Part shown: positions 46,320 to 56,319 of the stretch, in pieces
Layout of the letters: each line of letters begins with the position of its first letter
Numbering within the stretch: position 1 is the stretch's first letter
Assembly (NCBI RefSeq): GCF_932294415.1
Contig: NC_065537.1
Location: 51,132,302 to 51,196,301, forward strand
Source of the DNA: Quercus robur
Lineage: Eukaryota; Streptophyta; Magnoliopsida; Fagales; Fagaceae
Length of the DNA: 64,000 nt
Direction of reading: 5' to 3'
Program-made: the position numbers and the translations under genes
Notes under the pieces: model-generated
The model's database searches: none
What the model saw: the letters and a program-made list of their open reading frames with translations, nothing else
What the model was told of the DNA's origin: nothing

Positions 46320-46465
46320 TATGGCGCGTTTGGATTGAGGGTGAGGGTGAGGTCGAGGGTGAGGGTGAGGTTGAGGGTGAGGGAGAGGGAGTAGAGGCTA
46401 GTAAAGTAGAGTTAGCAAAAAATTAGGGTAACTTCTTGCTAATTTTATTCTACTCCTTTCTACTC

Positions 46466-47343
46466 GAGAAATTATTATTTACAACAGGAGGATTGCTGAT
46501 GTGGTCCTCCCTGACCAATGAGATGATGCCATCTACGTAGACGTGGCAAAATGGTCGGGTCGGGTTCAGGTCGGGTCAATCGGGTCGCGGGTCAAAACAT
46601 GTCATTTTTAAATTGGTTAATCGGGTCGTGGGTTGGGTCGCAGGTCAAGTCGAGTTAACCTGTATTTTTCAAAAAAGCTTTTTTTTTTTTTTTTTTTTTT
46701 GAAATAGATTCAATCTGTCAATTGTTTACAAGTTCCTTAACTGTGATTAGATTCTCATTAATGATATTGTTACCACTTACCGATTACCACTAAACACTTG
46801 ATACCCAAATTTGGTACAACTCTTGTTCCAGCTTTCTAGAAGCTAATCTTGGTATAATCTTCGATTTTTTTTAAGTAGGAAGAGAAAATGAAGGTGGCAA
46901 GTAAAGAATAACAAACTATAATGGAGTACATAACATATTAAGTAAAGAAGAATAAGTAAATATTTTATAAGAATTATGCCTCAATCTTAATCTATTCAAC
47001 GTTGGTAGACGTGGCAAAACAGGTGGGTCAGTTCGGGTACAGTTCAGGTCAATCGGGTTTGCGGGTCAATCGGGTCGTGGGTCAAACGGGTCATTTTTAA
47101 ATGGGTCAATCGGGTTGCGGGTCAATCGGGTTGCAGATCAATTGGGTTGGGTCAGAAAATTCTGACCCGTTTTGCCATGTCTACATCTATGCAAATGTAT
47201 TTGTGAGTTTCCTAATCAGTACAAGGAATAAAAAATAAAAATTACCAGATAATATCACATTTGCATAAATAACAGCATTTTATTTGTTGGGAGTTCAAGG
47301 AGGACCACGTCAGTAGTCCTTCTGGTGGACCTAATAATTTCTC
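46466..47343. mobile_element. MULE-like MITE, middle level of the nest
   Basis: The ends GAGAAATTATTA and TAATAATTTCTC extend into about 60-bp inverted arms (aggaggattgctgatgtggt against its inverse in 47290-47330). The 9-bp flanks TTTCTACTC and CTTCTACTT match at seven positions, as an aged Mutator-type duplication would. No coding capacity. Confidence 0.65.
46538..47183. mobile_element. hAT-type non-autonomous element, innermost level
   Basis: The ends TAGACGTGGCAAAA and inverted TTTTGCCATGTCTA have 8-bp duplications CATCTACG (46530-46537) and CATCTATG (47184-47191). Repeated tcgggtcaatcgggtcgcgg words are found on both sides. An extra copy of the left end occurs internally at 47010. No transposase. 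Confidence 0.85.
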
Positions 47344-47386
47344 CTTCTACTTTCCCTCTCTCATCTTCAATCCAAATGGGCTCTTA

Positions 47387-47930
47387 AGCATAAATGGTGC
47401 TAATATACTGTAATAATAATGCAAAGCGCATTTCCAAGAGTAAGTCCTCAAAGAGATGATGTGTTAGTATTTCAAGGACTCTAACTATTCTATCCTTTTC
47501 CTCTCTATATCTTAATTAATTACACACTTGTTTTTGTTTTTTGGAAAGATAGTCTTCATTCAACAGGCAAAAAAGTTGCATCCACCACTAGTAATATACG
47601 AATTTTGCATTATTTAGGAAGACCTAAACAGCTAAACTTAACAAAGACGCCAAGGACTTGGGGTCAATGACGAGTTTTGCAATACATTTCTATTCACTCG
47701 ATAAAATTTTCCAATCTATTTTGAACGGTATTGTTACATCTTTTTTTCTTTTTCCATTTTCCTTCAGTGTCAATCACTTCTTCCTTTTAGTTTTATTAGG
47801 GATCTTTTTAACAATGAATCGTATCAAAATCAATTATTATTTGAACTCTTCAATTAAAAAATGCATATGAATTTTATGAAAGTAATATTGAAATTTAATT
47901 TGTCAATAACTCTAATAAGGAATAAAGTAA
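47387..47930. repeat. 140-bp repeat remnants
   Basis: Holds a recognisable unit at about 47590-47720 (ttgcattatttaggaagacc, aaagacgccaaggacttggg). The rest is AT-rich with no gene. Confidence 0.5.
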
Positions 47931-48490
47931 TATATATATATATATATTAATATGCAAAACTCAGAGAAAGTTCAATTATAATTAGAATCTAATTTTGCGT
48001 CATGTGTCTAAATTTATGTGGAAACCACACTATAATTATCCATTTAAGTTTATGCCATGTGTCCTCATAAGTTTTTTAATCTTTGTGCCAAGTGAGTTAA
48101 TGAGTGCAAAATACTAAGAATCTAATATTAATGGACTATAAAATTAAAATTAAAATAAAAAACTAATCACATATACTCAATAAAAATCACCACACAACAA
48201 AGATAACCACACATTCTATCTTTTTAAAAATTAGAAAAAAAAATGATCATAAGTAGTATTAAATTTGGGTAAGAATTTTAATATGTGACTAATTGTATTT
48301 ATTTAAAAAAATTTGGCTAATTATTTATATTTTAAAGATAAAAATTGTGTTTAATTTTAAATGTAGCGATACATATGCATGTGTTACATGCTATTTTTTA
48401 TTGATAATTTGACTAATTATTTATATCTTTATAATAAAAATTGTGTTCACTTTTAAATACATCTATGCGTTTGCATGGGTTACATGCTAG
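47931..48490 (+). mobile_element. Short non-autonomous Helitron, plus strand
   Basis: The 5' end resembles the family seen at 52340 (TATATATA..AAACTCAGAGAAAG, then ATTAGAATCTAATTTTGCGTCATGTGTC). The 3' end is gcatgggttacatgCTAG before a host T at 48491, preceded by a decayed hairpin (ATGC-gttt-GCAT). The terminal 90 bp are tandemly duplicated (about 48310-48398 and 48404-48490). The exact 5' end is unclear because it lies in a TA run. Confidence 0.55.
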
Positions 48491-49231
48491 TAAATTATAA
48501 TAAGGGGATTCCTCGTCAAATTTGATAGGGTCATATTATGTATAACTAGTATGTAACCCGTGCTACCGCACGGGAATGGATATAATTAAATAAGACAATG
48601 AAAAAAAAAATTGCATTTTATTAGTTAAGTGTTACTATTGGTTTTTTATTTTATTTTATTTTATTTTATTATTATTAATCATGAGTTTATTCATGTTTAG
48701 AAGGCTTAGTTAAGTCTAAATTCATATTATTAACCAGAAAATTTTATTAAAAAAACTTAGCATTATGTAATTTTTTTACAATTTTAGTCGAGCAGACCAG
48801 CAAACCTTATATGATATGGCTTATCAACTGAGGCTTTACTTGTAATTGCTTATAAATAATTGGCATAAGAGTGGTTTGTGTGTATAGGTGGATTGTACGT
48901 TGGGCGTATATGAAATGCTGTTTGTATTGTCTATCTTCTAGCTTAGATGAGTATAGTTTGATAGAATTCGTATAATTGATTTCTGGGAGGTATGTGATGT
49001 GTGATCAGTGGATGGTTTCCTTTTATTTTTTTATTATTATTGTGTGGTTCCACATGAGTATGGTTCAGTGTCATCACAGTGACATAAAATATGCTTTGGA
49101 CAAGAAAGATTGTGCTTTATTGTTTGGTAGATTAGATGTATACATTCGGAGATTTTAAGTTACAAATGATGGTTCTAATTTATGATTTAGCAAACTTTAT
49201 TAGAAAATGCAGATGATTCAAATTTTATGGT

Positions 49232-49262
49232 TATAGCCTGTAACCCCATGCATATGCATGGA
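49232..49262 (-). mobile_element. Internal Helitron 3'-end relic
   Basis: The minus-strand reading gives CCATGCAT-ATGCATGG followed by GGTTACAGGCTAT, a decayed version of the family 3' end. It suggests a second, nested or tandem Helitron. Confidence 0.5.
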
Positions 49263-49917
49263 TATACTTAAAAAATACACATTGAGGTGCATAGTATAAT
49301 TCCTATATATATAATTTAAATACTATTGATATATAGTTATTCTTATTTTTTGTTAACTCTTTAAAAAAATCTTGTAAGAATATTATTAGGTAGAAAATGT
49401 AAATTGTCCATATTGTTTTTAAAAAAAATTTATTAATTCTTAATTTTTGATATTGTGAAGCACTTTTTTTTTTCTTTTTTTGCTTGCTTATTTTCTAAGT
49501 GATAATTGCCTGCTTCATAATGTTTTTTTTAATTATTATTTATATATAATTCAAAAACAAAATTTTCACAAAAAGAAAGGAAAACGTTTACTCACCTTTT
49601 CTTAGGAGTGTGTGATTTGTTTTGTTAACGGAGACTCTGCTTTTTTGATCTTCATCATACCACTAAAAAAAAAAAAAAACGATTGCACAAATTGCAGCCC
49701 AAATTGGGGAAAACATAAGAATATGAAAGCAAGGGAGATAGAGAGAAACTACCTTCAATGCCTTTAAAAACTCAGAGAAAAGATTATGCATTTGAGAAAT
49801 AGACGAAAGTTAAATGTGAAGATCTATGCGAGAGTGAAAGTTTGTGTTAGTTTTAACTTTTAAGTGGTGAAGGCGTAGGAATGTTTTTTTTTTTTTTTTT
49901 TTTTTTTTGTGTGGAAA

Positions 49918-50425
49918 ATGTGGCTGAATGTTTCTGGAAGGTTGTATGTTTATGCTTATATGAACAATGAATGGGATGGTAGGGATTTTTATAGTGTGCA
50001 AGTTAAATGTTTTTGCTTAGGTGAATGAACTTGATTATTGTGGTTTTCTAACTTCCGTGTTAGGTGTTAATGCATGCACAAAAATTTAAAATTTTAGATA
50101 AGATACATGATGCAAAATTAACTATCCAATTTAGAATTTAAATTATATTTTCTCTCAGTTTTGATTTTATAAATATATATATATATATATTCCTTTGGCA
50201 CAAAAATTTAGAAAGGATTTTAGAGTGATTGGGACTAATAAAATAAAAATAAAAAATAAAAAACAACGTGAAGAGCCAAGAGACAAAAAGAGTCATTAAA
50301 GACTCCTACGTGATTGGAGGAAATTTGTATATTTATGTATGGTGTGGTCTTCACTTGACACCTAAATTTAGAAAAATATATTGGGACTCATGGCTTAAAA
50401 TTAGAACTTTAATTTGGAATTCTAT
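49918..50425 (-). repeat. Helitron internal direct repeat, copy 1
   Basis: About 510 bp, beginning atgtggctgaatgtttctgg. Nearly identical to 51660-52178; differences are mainly in TA and A tracts. It includes poly-T upstream at about 49884-49908. Confidence 0.9.
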
Positions 50426-50833
50426 ATTTGAATTTAATTGAAAAATCTAATTTAATGTACTTAAGATATTGTACATAAATTTTACCCTATTTAAAAATAT
50501 TTTAAAAAATCCTTACCATCATCTAATTGATGAAAAATGTTGACATATATAGTAAATGAAATTCATGAAGCCAAGGTCACTTTGACGACTGAAAGTATGA
50601 AGAAATATTTTACTATATAAGAATGGGTTTGAAATAAGAGTAAAGGTGGAAGACCAAATTTTTAATTTTTTAGCATAGAACTAATGGCTTCCTTTTTACT
50701 ATTAAGTACAAACGAAAAATTGCATTTTATTGCTCAGTGACAATAGTTGTATGTGTATTGTTACTAATTAATCGCTTGTATTGTTATTTTAAGTATTCAA
50801 ACAAAAGTACCAAACATAAGTTCTAAGGCATAC

Positions 50834-51487
50834 CATGTTTGTGAAGGACTCCCTTCTGGGGTAAGAAATGAGACCCAATATTGCCCAATACTTTGTCCAT
50901 TAACCCAAGCTTCCCCTTTTCCCATAGAACCAAGGTTTAATGCAACAGGGTCATTTCCTTTGGGTGCATCAAATTGAGTCTATAAAGACAATCCATGAAG
51001 ATAAGGTTAGTGCTGATTAAGTATACAGAAATAGTTCAGGCAAGAATAATTAGCATGACAAAGCATTAGCAGAATTTATACCTTGTACCATGTGAGTCTT
51101 TGATGATTAGAGTTTCCAAACCTTCTCCATTGAATATTACTTGACCCTTGTTCCGTGTGAATATTTAATTTCTCTCCTGATAGCCCAACCTCCATGAAAT
51201 TATTGCATGGAATTAGCTAGTTCGAGATCATAATCTCATTAGTTATAAACTTTGTAGATGAAAAATGGGTTATGACAATCTTTGAGTGAGCACTTGATAT
51301 GAGAGAATAATATGAAAATATAATTTGTGGATAAATAAAGCATTACAGATTGAAAATACAAATATAGATATAAGAAATGAACCTGGTATCCCCATGTATA
51401 GTCTGTGAAATCTTCGGCATCATTTTTGTTTAGTATCCTTACTCTACGTAATCCAGTAACTCTTCTCTCAAGAAATGATCCTGAGTC
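50834..51487 (-). pseudogene. Beta-galactosidase gene fragment (three exons with introns)
   Basis: Three minus-strand exons with proper AG/GT borders encode a contiguous stretch of plant GH35 beta-galactosidase: exon 51383-51487 (35 codons, DSGSFLERRVTGLRRVRI ... DYTWGYQ), exon 51082-51189 (36 codons, VGLSGEKLNIHTEQGSS ... RLTWYK) and exon 50834-50979 ([34 protein letters not shown], ending SPSQTW with split codon and GT donor). These belong to the C-terminal beta-sandwich region, not the catalytic barrel. No stop breaks the three exons. Flanking exons are absent on both sides, and the piece lies wholly inside a Helitron between its direct repeats, so it is captured genomic DNA, not a working gene. 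Confidence 0.88.
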
Positions 51488-51659
51488 CTTCATGCCACAA
51501 ATAAAAAGTAACTTAATACAATTTTTGAACTCGAAAGCATATATATATATAAGATAAATGTTACAGAATATACACTGATGGGGATGAAACAATAAAGGCA
51601 TGACTGGATGCAATTTTCTGAAAAAATGGAATCTAACGAAAACTTAATTCTCCTCATTC

Positions 51660-52178
51660 ATGTGGCTGAATGTTTCTGGAAGGTTGTATGTTTATACTTA
51701 TATGAACAATGAATGGGATGGTAGGGATTTTTATAGTGTGCAAGTTAAATGTTTTTGCTTAGGTGAATGAACTTGATTATTGTGGTTTTCTAACTTCCGT
51801 GTTAGGTGTTAATGCATGCACAAAAATTTAAAATTTTAGATAAGATACATGATGCAAAATTAATTATCCAATTTAGAATTTAAATTATATTTTCTCTTAG
51901 CTTTGATTTTATAAATATATATATATATATATATATAATTCCTTTGGCACAAAAATTAAGAAAGGATTTTAGAGTGATTGGGATTGATGTGAAAAAAAAA
52001 AAAAAAAAAAAAAAAACCAAAAAAAAACAAACGTGAAAAGCCAAGAGACGAGAGAGTCATTAAAGACTCTTACATGATTTGAGGAAATTTGTATATGTAT
52101 GTATGGTGTGGTCTTCACTTGACACCTAAATTTAGAAAAATATATTGGGACACGTGGCTCAAAATTAGACTCTAATTT
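51660..52178 (-). repeat. Helitron internal direct repeat, copy 2
   Basis: The partner of 49918-50425. This copy continues into the Helitron 5' terminus at 52340. Confidence 0.9.
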
Positions 52179-52340
52179 CATATTGAAATTGGTGTGATCT
52201 TCACATGAATCTAGACACATGTCACACAATTAGAGTTCTAATTTGGAATTGCAATCTGGACACATGGCACAAAATTAGAGTTCTAATTTGAAATTGCAAT
52301 TTGAGTTTCTCTCTGCTTCACCTATTATTTTATATATAGA

Positions 52341-52542
52341 TTATAAACTTATTAATAATCTAGACCATTGGATAGGTAAAACGTATCTTTTATGATAATA
52401 AATAGACCACCACCATCCTACTTGTATACTGTTGCCAAAGGCCTTGTAGCTGAATTGACACCTCCCTATGCACAAAGTGCTTGGGGTTTTAAGGGAGAAA
52501 ATGTTTGAGCTACGGGATTAACAACATGTTGTAATTATTTCT

Positions 52543-52576
<34 letters not shown>

Positions 52577-52726
52577 TGTATACTGTTATAAAAACGCCTA
52601 CATTTGCTCTAATATTGCAAAGCGCGTTCCTTAAAGCTATTCCCAGATTCCAACTATAACCAACACTTTCCCAGATCGTATCTCGTGTTTTTTTCCAAAG
52701 TTTGCGTTATTTGAGGAGAGCTGGAC
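52341..52726. other. Intergenic stretch with A-tract retroposon-like tail
   Basis: Contains a SINE-like stretch (ggccttgtagctgaattgaca ... gtgcttggggttttaaggga) ending in an A tract at about 52543-52574. No gene. Confidence 0.4.
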
Positions 52727-53080
52727 TAAGACTTCACATCAATGGTGTCTTTCCACCCACGATCATGGTATCTTCTTTTTATTTTGCCAATATAAAATAA
52801 AAAGGTGGAAGAAGAAGATCCATTTTCTCTTGGTCAATAAATAGTTTAATTGACTTAACCCAATTATATGTATTCTTTCGCCTTTAGTTTTGCCTAAACT
52901 CAAGAGAGGCTAACAACTTTAGCATCAATGGTGTTTTCCCAATTTTGTATCTAGTACTTTCTTGGAAAATATTTAGTGGTGACTAACCCATACCATTGGT
53001 TTATGAGCTTTGCATTGTTTAAGAAAAACCTGAACTGAAGAAGAGGCCAAAGACTTTGGTGTCAATGTTTGTTGTTTTTC
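52727..53080. repeat. 140-bp repeat units
   Basis: A variant unit at 52727-52850 (gactaagacttcacatcaat, ggtgtctttccaccca) and two standard units from 52905 and 53038 (ggctaacaactttagcatca and gaggccaaagactttggtgt). The array is cut at about 53068 and resumes near 53890. Confidence 0.7.
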
Positions 53081-53081
53081 T

Positions 53082-53158
53082 TTTTTTTGTTTTTTTGGAT
53101 AGTTAAGGGTAAGGGGGATTTCAACATTGGTTGTCTATATTGGAAACACCAATAAATG
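53082..53158. repeat. Direct repeat flanking the peptide gene, left copy
   Basis: The T tract plus agttaagggtaagggggatt ... gtctatattggaaacacc recurs at 53784-53862 as agttaagggtatgagagatt ... gtctatattggaaataca, about 75 bp, bracketing the gene at 53156-53647. Confidence 0.7.
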
Positions 53159-53647
53159 TCTGCTTATGGGGTCACTCTCACTCTCATATTGCTGCTGTGT
53201 TTAGCTAATGTGGTCAACTACAGTGAAGCCCATGTGAGTATATTGTCAAATTAATGTCTTTTTTATTTTTTTACTCAAAAACCCCAAGGCTTGATTTTTC
53301 ATAGATCCCTTGAGTTTTCTTGTGAAATTTGTTATGATTTTTTGTGGGTATTTTTGAATTGAAAAGTTTGTTTCTTGATTTTGGAAATTAATGGGTCTGA
53401 GACTGAGATGATGGTGCCAATGGTGGAGTCAGGAAGGATGAAGAAGATGATGATGGTGATGAATGATAGCAGAAGGAGGTTAGGGAGCTTCTAGATATGT
53501 GCACTATGCACTTGCTGTGGTGGGGCCAAAGGTCTTTGCTTGCCATCTCCTTGTTGCTATGCCATCAATTGCAACATTCCCAACAGGCCTTTTGGCTTTT
53601 GCTCTTTCACTCCCAAGACCTGTAATTGCTTTGGATGTCATCCCTAA
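53156..53647 (+). pseudogene. Cysteine-rich secreted peptide gene, two exons, one in-frame stop
   Basis: Exon 1 (53156-53233, 26 codons) encodes a signal peptide, MSAYGVTLTLILLLCLANVV..., ending CAT before a gtgagt donor. Exon 2 (53402-53647) follows a weak AG acceptor and keeps phase. It encodes a Met/Lys-rich linker, RRRLGSF, then a 12-Cys domain (CALCTCCGGAKGLCLPSPCC, YAINCNIPNRPFGFC, SFTPKTCNCFGC) and TAA. The cysteine domain matches a conserved plant family of small secreted proteins (I believe DUF7866) of unknown function. TAG at 53492-53494 sits just before the domain, where relatives have Gln (SFQICALC type), so one base change disables an otherwise complete 107-residue precursor. It lies in repeat-rich DNA between 75-bp direct repeats. 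Each exon is too short for a simple long-frame scan. Confidence 0.75.
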
Positions 53648-53783
53648 CTCTCTTTCTCTCTCATTCCATTCTATATAATTTTATAATTTACTTACATTGT
53701 TTAATTTAAGGCTCAAGTTGATGCTGTTGGGAGTGTGGATGGGAAGAATATCTATTCTTCATTTAAGGCTCTTGGTTGTCTAC

Positions 53784-53862
53784 AGTGTTTTTTGTTTTTG
53801 TTTTTTTTTTTTAGTTAAGGGTATGAGAGATTTTAATGTCTATATTGGAAATACAAAAAAGT
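53784..53862. repeat. Direct repeat flanking the peptide gene, right copy
   Basis: Partner of 53082-53158. Confidence 0.7.
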
Positions 53863-53889
53863 GGCCACTAAGGGAATTACAATGCTCTT

Positions 53890-54000
53890 GGTGTGTCAAT
53901 TTGGCGTGTCAATTGTGCTTTCTTATTTACTATCTAACACACTATTTGAAAATGTTTCATAGTAATGATTAGCCTATACCATTGATTCTACTAGCTTTAC
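53890..54000. repeat. 140-bp repeat unit, continuation
   Basis: Reads gtgtcaattgtgctttctta ... aaatgtttcatagtaatgat ... ctataccattgattctacta, continuing the unit cut at 53068. Confidence 0.6.
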
Positions 54001-54916
54001 ACATTGGCCATATGGATAAATATGTAGTGAAGCTTTTATAAAGGTAAATCTTATTCAATTGGTTTCCGCTGGGCTTATCAGTGTCTAATAAAAGAAGTGC
54101 TTGTTTTTGCAATTTCCTGAAATGGGCGATAGGATTCGATGTGCCTATCTTCTGGTTTTGAACATATTGTGAATTCTTGAGCATGTTACATGTTGGCATG
54201 TGTTTATGTGTTTACTAAACATAGCATCTTTTTTTCATTTTTTAAATTAGAAACATTAAACCCTTCAAGAAAAAAAATTAAAATAAAACCAGTAACATTT
54301 TTTTTTTTTATCAAACTTCAAATCTCTTATTCGACGATAAGAAATTTATCAATTGAGCTAACTGAAATTCAAAAAAAATTAGTAACATTGAAAGTAAAAG
54401 TTGGAAAAAAAAGAGTCAATCTCATAAACGTTGACAAAAAAGAAAGGAAAAACTCATAAAAATTGATTTCTAAAAATAACTTCAGAGGGGGAAAGAAAAA
54501 CTATTGACTTGAACAAAAGTATGGTATTTGAACTTAAATAATTATGTGACACTTGGACAAACAATAATATCATAATTTTGGATCATTCATTGAAATTGAG
54601 AATTTTCAAAATAAAAAGTAAGCAAATTATAGACAACTTATGTAGTATAAAGATCGAAGTTCTAATGTATTCAAAATAACAATTAAATCCTTAAATAAAA
54701 GTAAAGCTAAAAACACGACAAATGAGCAAGAGATTGGATAGTTTGGGCATGTCATTCAAGTTGTTCATCGTCAGGGGAATGTACATTTGAGGGAGTATAT
54801 ATGCATCATAATAGAGGTACCTCTACACACTTGAACATAATTGTTGAGCCTTTACATAGGGAAGGTGAATTCTCTCTCTATCTTTGCACGAATCACATAT
54901 CAAAGGAAATGGGACA
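54001..54916. other. Intergenic stretch, no gene seen
   Basis: AT-rich DNA with A and T tracts; the small open frames here have no recognisable homology. Confidence 0.5.
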
Positions 54917-54927
54917 TATTAATTAAG

Positions 54928-55283
54928 GAGAAAAATTGGCAAATGCCCATTTCACACAAACTTTCCAGCATTTTGTCCCATTTTCCAAACTAATTAGGAA
55001 AATGCCCTTGTTTTGAACAAGGGAGTCAATTTCGTACCGTACTGGCCGGTACCGCCGGAATATACCGTACCGACAAGCAAACCGGTACATATACTCCTGT
55101 TTTGTATCGGAAAAAATACCAGCCGTACCGGCCAATTTCGGGCAATACCGGCCGATACAGAAAAAAGTTTTTTTTTTTTTTTTTTTGAATTTTTGTTAGG
55201 GCAGAATGGTAACTTATTTGCATTAACTTATTAATATTATTTGTTTTCTTAATATGCAATGGTAACTTTTAAGCTTTCTATTT

Positions 55284-55329
<46 letters not shown>

Positions 55330-55955
55330 CTTTTAATTGATACTAAAGTCTAAAACCAAGAATAATTAGTTCCGAATTGAGGAAATGTTTTATGGTAAAC
55401 TTTTATATTTATTATAATATATATATATATATATTTATTTATTTATTTATTTATTTATTTATAAATAAATATAAAAAATAGCGGTAAACCCGAAACGATA
55501 CACTGGTATTGATCGATATTCGAAATATATCATACCGCTGGCTAAATCGGTACAGCCTCCGGTACGGTATTGACTCCCTTGGTTTTGAAACTTGATTTTC
55601 TAAAAATCGAGTTTCAATTTAAAACTCGATTTTTGGACAATCGAGTTACAGCGAACCCAAAAATTTAAATTTTTTTTTTTTTTTTCTGGAACTCGAGTTC
55701 CTTGAAAAAATTTAAATGGAACTCGAGTTCCATGAACTTGCGTACTTCACATGGAACTCGAGTTTCAAAAAAAAAAAAAAAATTTCTCTAAGTCTATGTC
55801 CGCTATAACTGGATGTTCCAAAAATTGAGTTTTACATTTGGAACTCAATTTTTAGAAAATTGAGTTTCAAAACAGGGACATTTCCTTAATTAGTTTGAAA
55901 AAGAGGGCAAAATGCTGGAAAGTTTGTGTGAAAGAGGCATTTGCCAATTTTGGCC
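54928..55955. mobile_element. MULE-like MITE with long inverted repeats and 11-bp duplications
   Basis: Exact TATTAATTAAG duplications flank the element (54917-54927 and 55956-55966). The ends GGAGAAAAATTGGCAAATGC and inverted GCATTTGCCAATTTTGGCC extend for about 150 bp with good match. Internal gaactcgagttcc palindromes are present. A hAT MITE (55018-55581) is nested in the left arm; without it the element is about 460 bp. Confidence 0.85.
55018..55581. mobile_element. hAT-type MITE nested in the MULE-like element
   Basis: Exact 8-bp GTTTTGAA duplications (55010-55017 and 55582-55589). The ends CAAGGGAGTCAAT and ATTGACTCCCTTG are perfect inverted repeats, followed by gtaccgtac / ggtacggta subterminal words. 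The interior holds TA and TTTA microsatellites (about 55290-55460). Confidence 0.92.
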
Positions 55956-56319
55956 TATTAATTAAGCTCACACTTTTAAATTTGTAAATGAGGCACTTCA
56001 AAGTTTAAACCCCAAACTTAAACAAATAAAACATTCTAAAGTTTAAACCGTAGCTAGATTTCTTTTTTCTTCTTTTGGATATATATGAAATTATGAAGTT
56101 TAACATGTCCCATTTAAAAGTCTAAGATTTAGTGTGTCGCAGGAATAAAACTCTTAATATTTTTTAATTACTTTCACCAAAAAGATAATTCAATCTCCTT
56201 TGATATATAAATTCTTTAATTGACTTACTCCTATATCTTTCGGATTTAATTTTTCAATAAGGTCCTGCTGAAGAACATTGTGTTTTTTTGTTGAGAAAAT
56301 AGTGAAGAAGACATAGCTC
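55956..56319. other. Intergenic stretch, no gene seen
   Basis: AT-rich; starts with the 11-bp target duplication. No gene. Confidence 0.4.

Larger units (their letters stand above)
46323..47383. mobile_element. Tourist-like element, outermost of a three-level nest
   Basis: The ends TGGCGCGTTTGGATTGA and inverted TCAATCCAAATGGGC are flanked by TTA (46320-46322 and 47384-47386). The left arm carries a gagggtgaggg short repeat. Without its nested insertions it is about 180 bp and related to the 22505-22628 element. Confidence 0.8.
48546..52340 (-). mobile_element. Non-autonomous Helitron carrying beta-galactosidase exons
   Basis: On the minus strand the element starts TCTATATATAAAATAATAGG (plus 52340 downwards) and ends with hairpin CCCGTGC-ggta-GCACGGG, then TTACATACTAG (plus 48546). 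It sits between host A and T, with no target duplication, as Helitrons do. It is about 3.8 kb with no Rep/helicase. It contains a three-exon beta-galactosidase fragment (50834-51487), two copies of a 510-bp direct repeat (49918-50425 and 51660-52178) and an internal second 3'-end-like hairpin (49232-49262). The direct repeats may mean a Helitron nested in a relative. Confidence 0.8.

Noticed and set aside
47009-47183. Second hAT MITE starting at the internal tagacgtggcaaaa
   Set aside because: Its flanking 8 bp (aacgttgg) does not match the right flank (catctatg), whereas the outer start at 46538 does; treated as an internal repeat of the end.
51239-51613. 124-codon minus-strand frame as a gene of its own
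   Set aside because: It contains one beta-galactosidase exon (51383-51487) plus read-through into both introns; described as part of the captured fragment.
52430-52575. Possible SINE with A tail
   Set aside because: The promoter boxes are too degenerate to call with confidence; noted only in the region entry.
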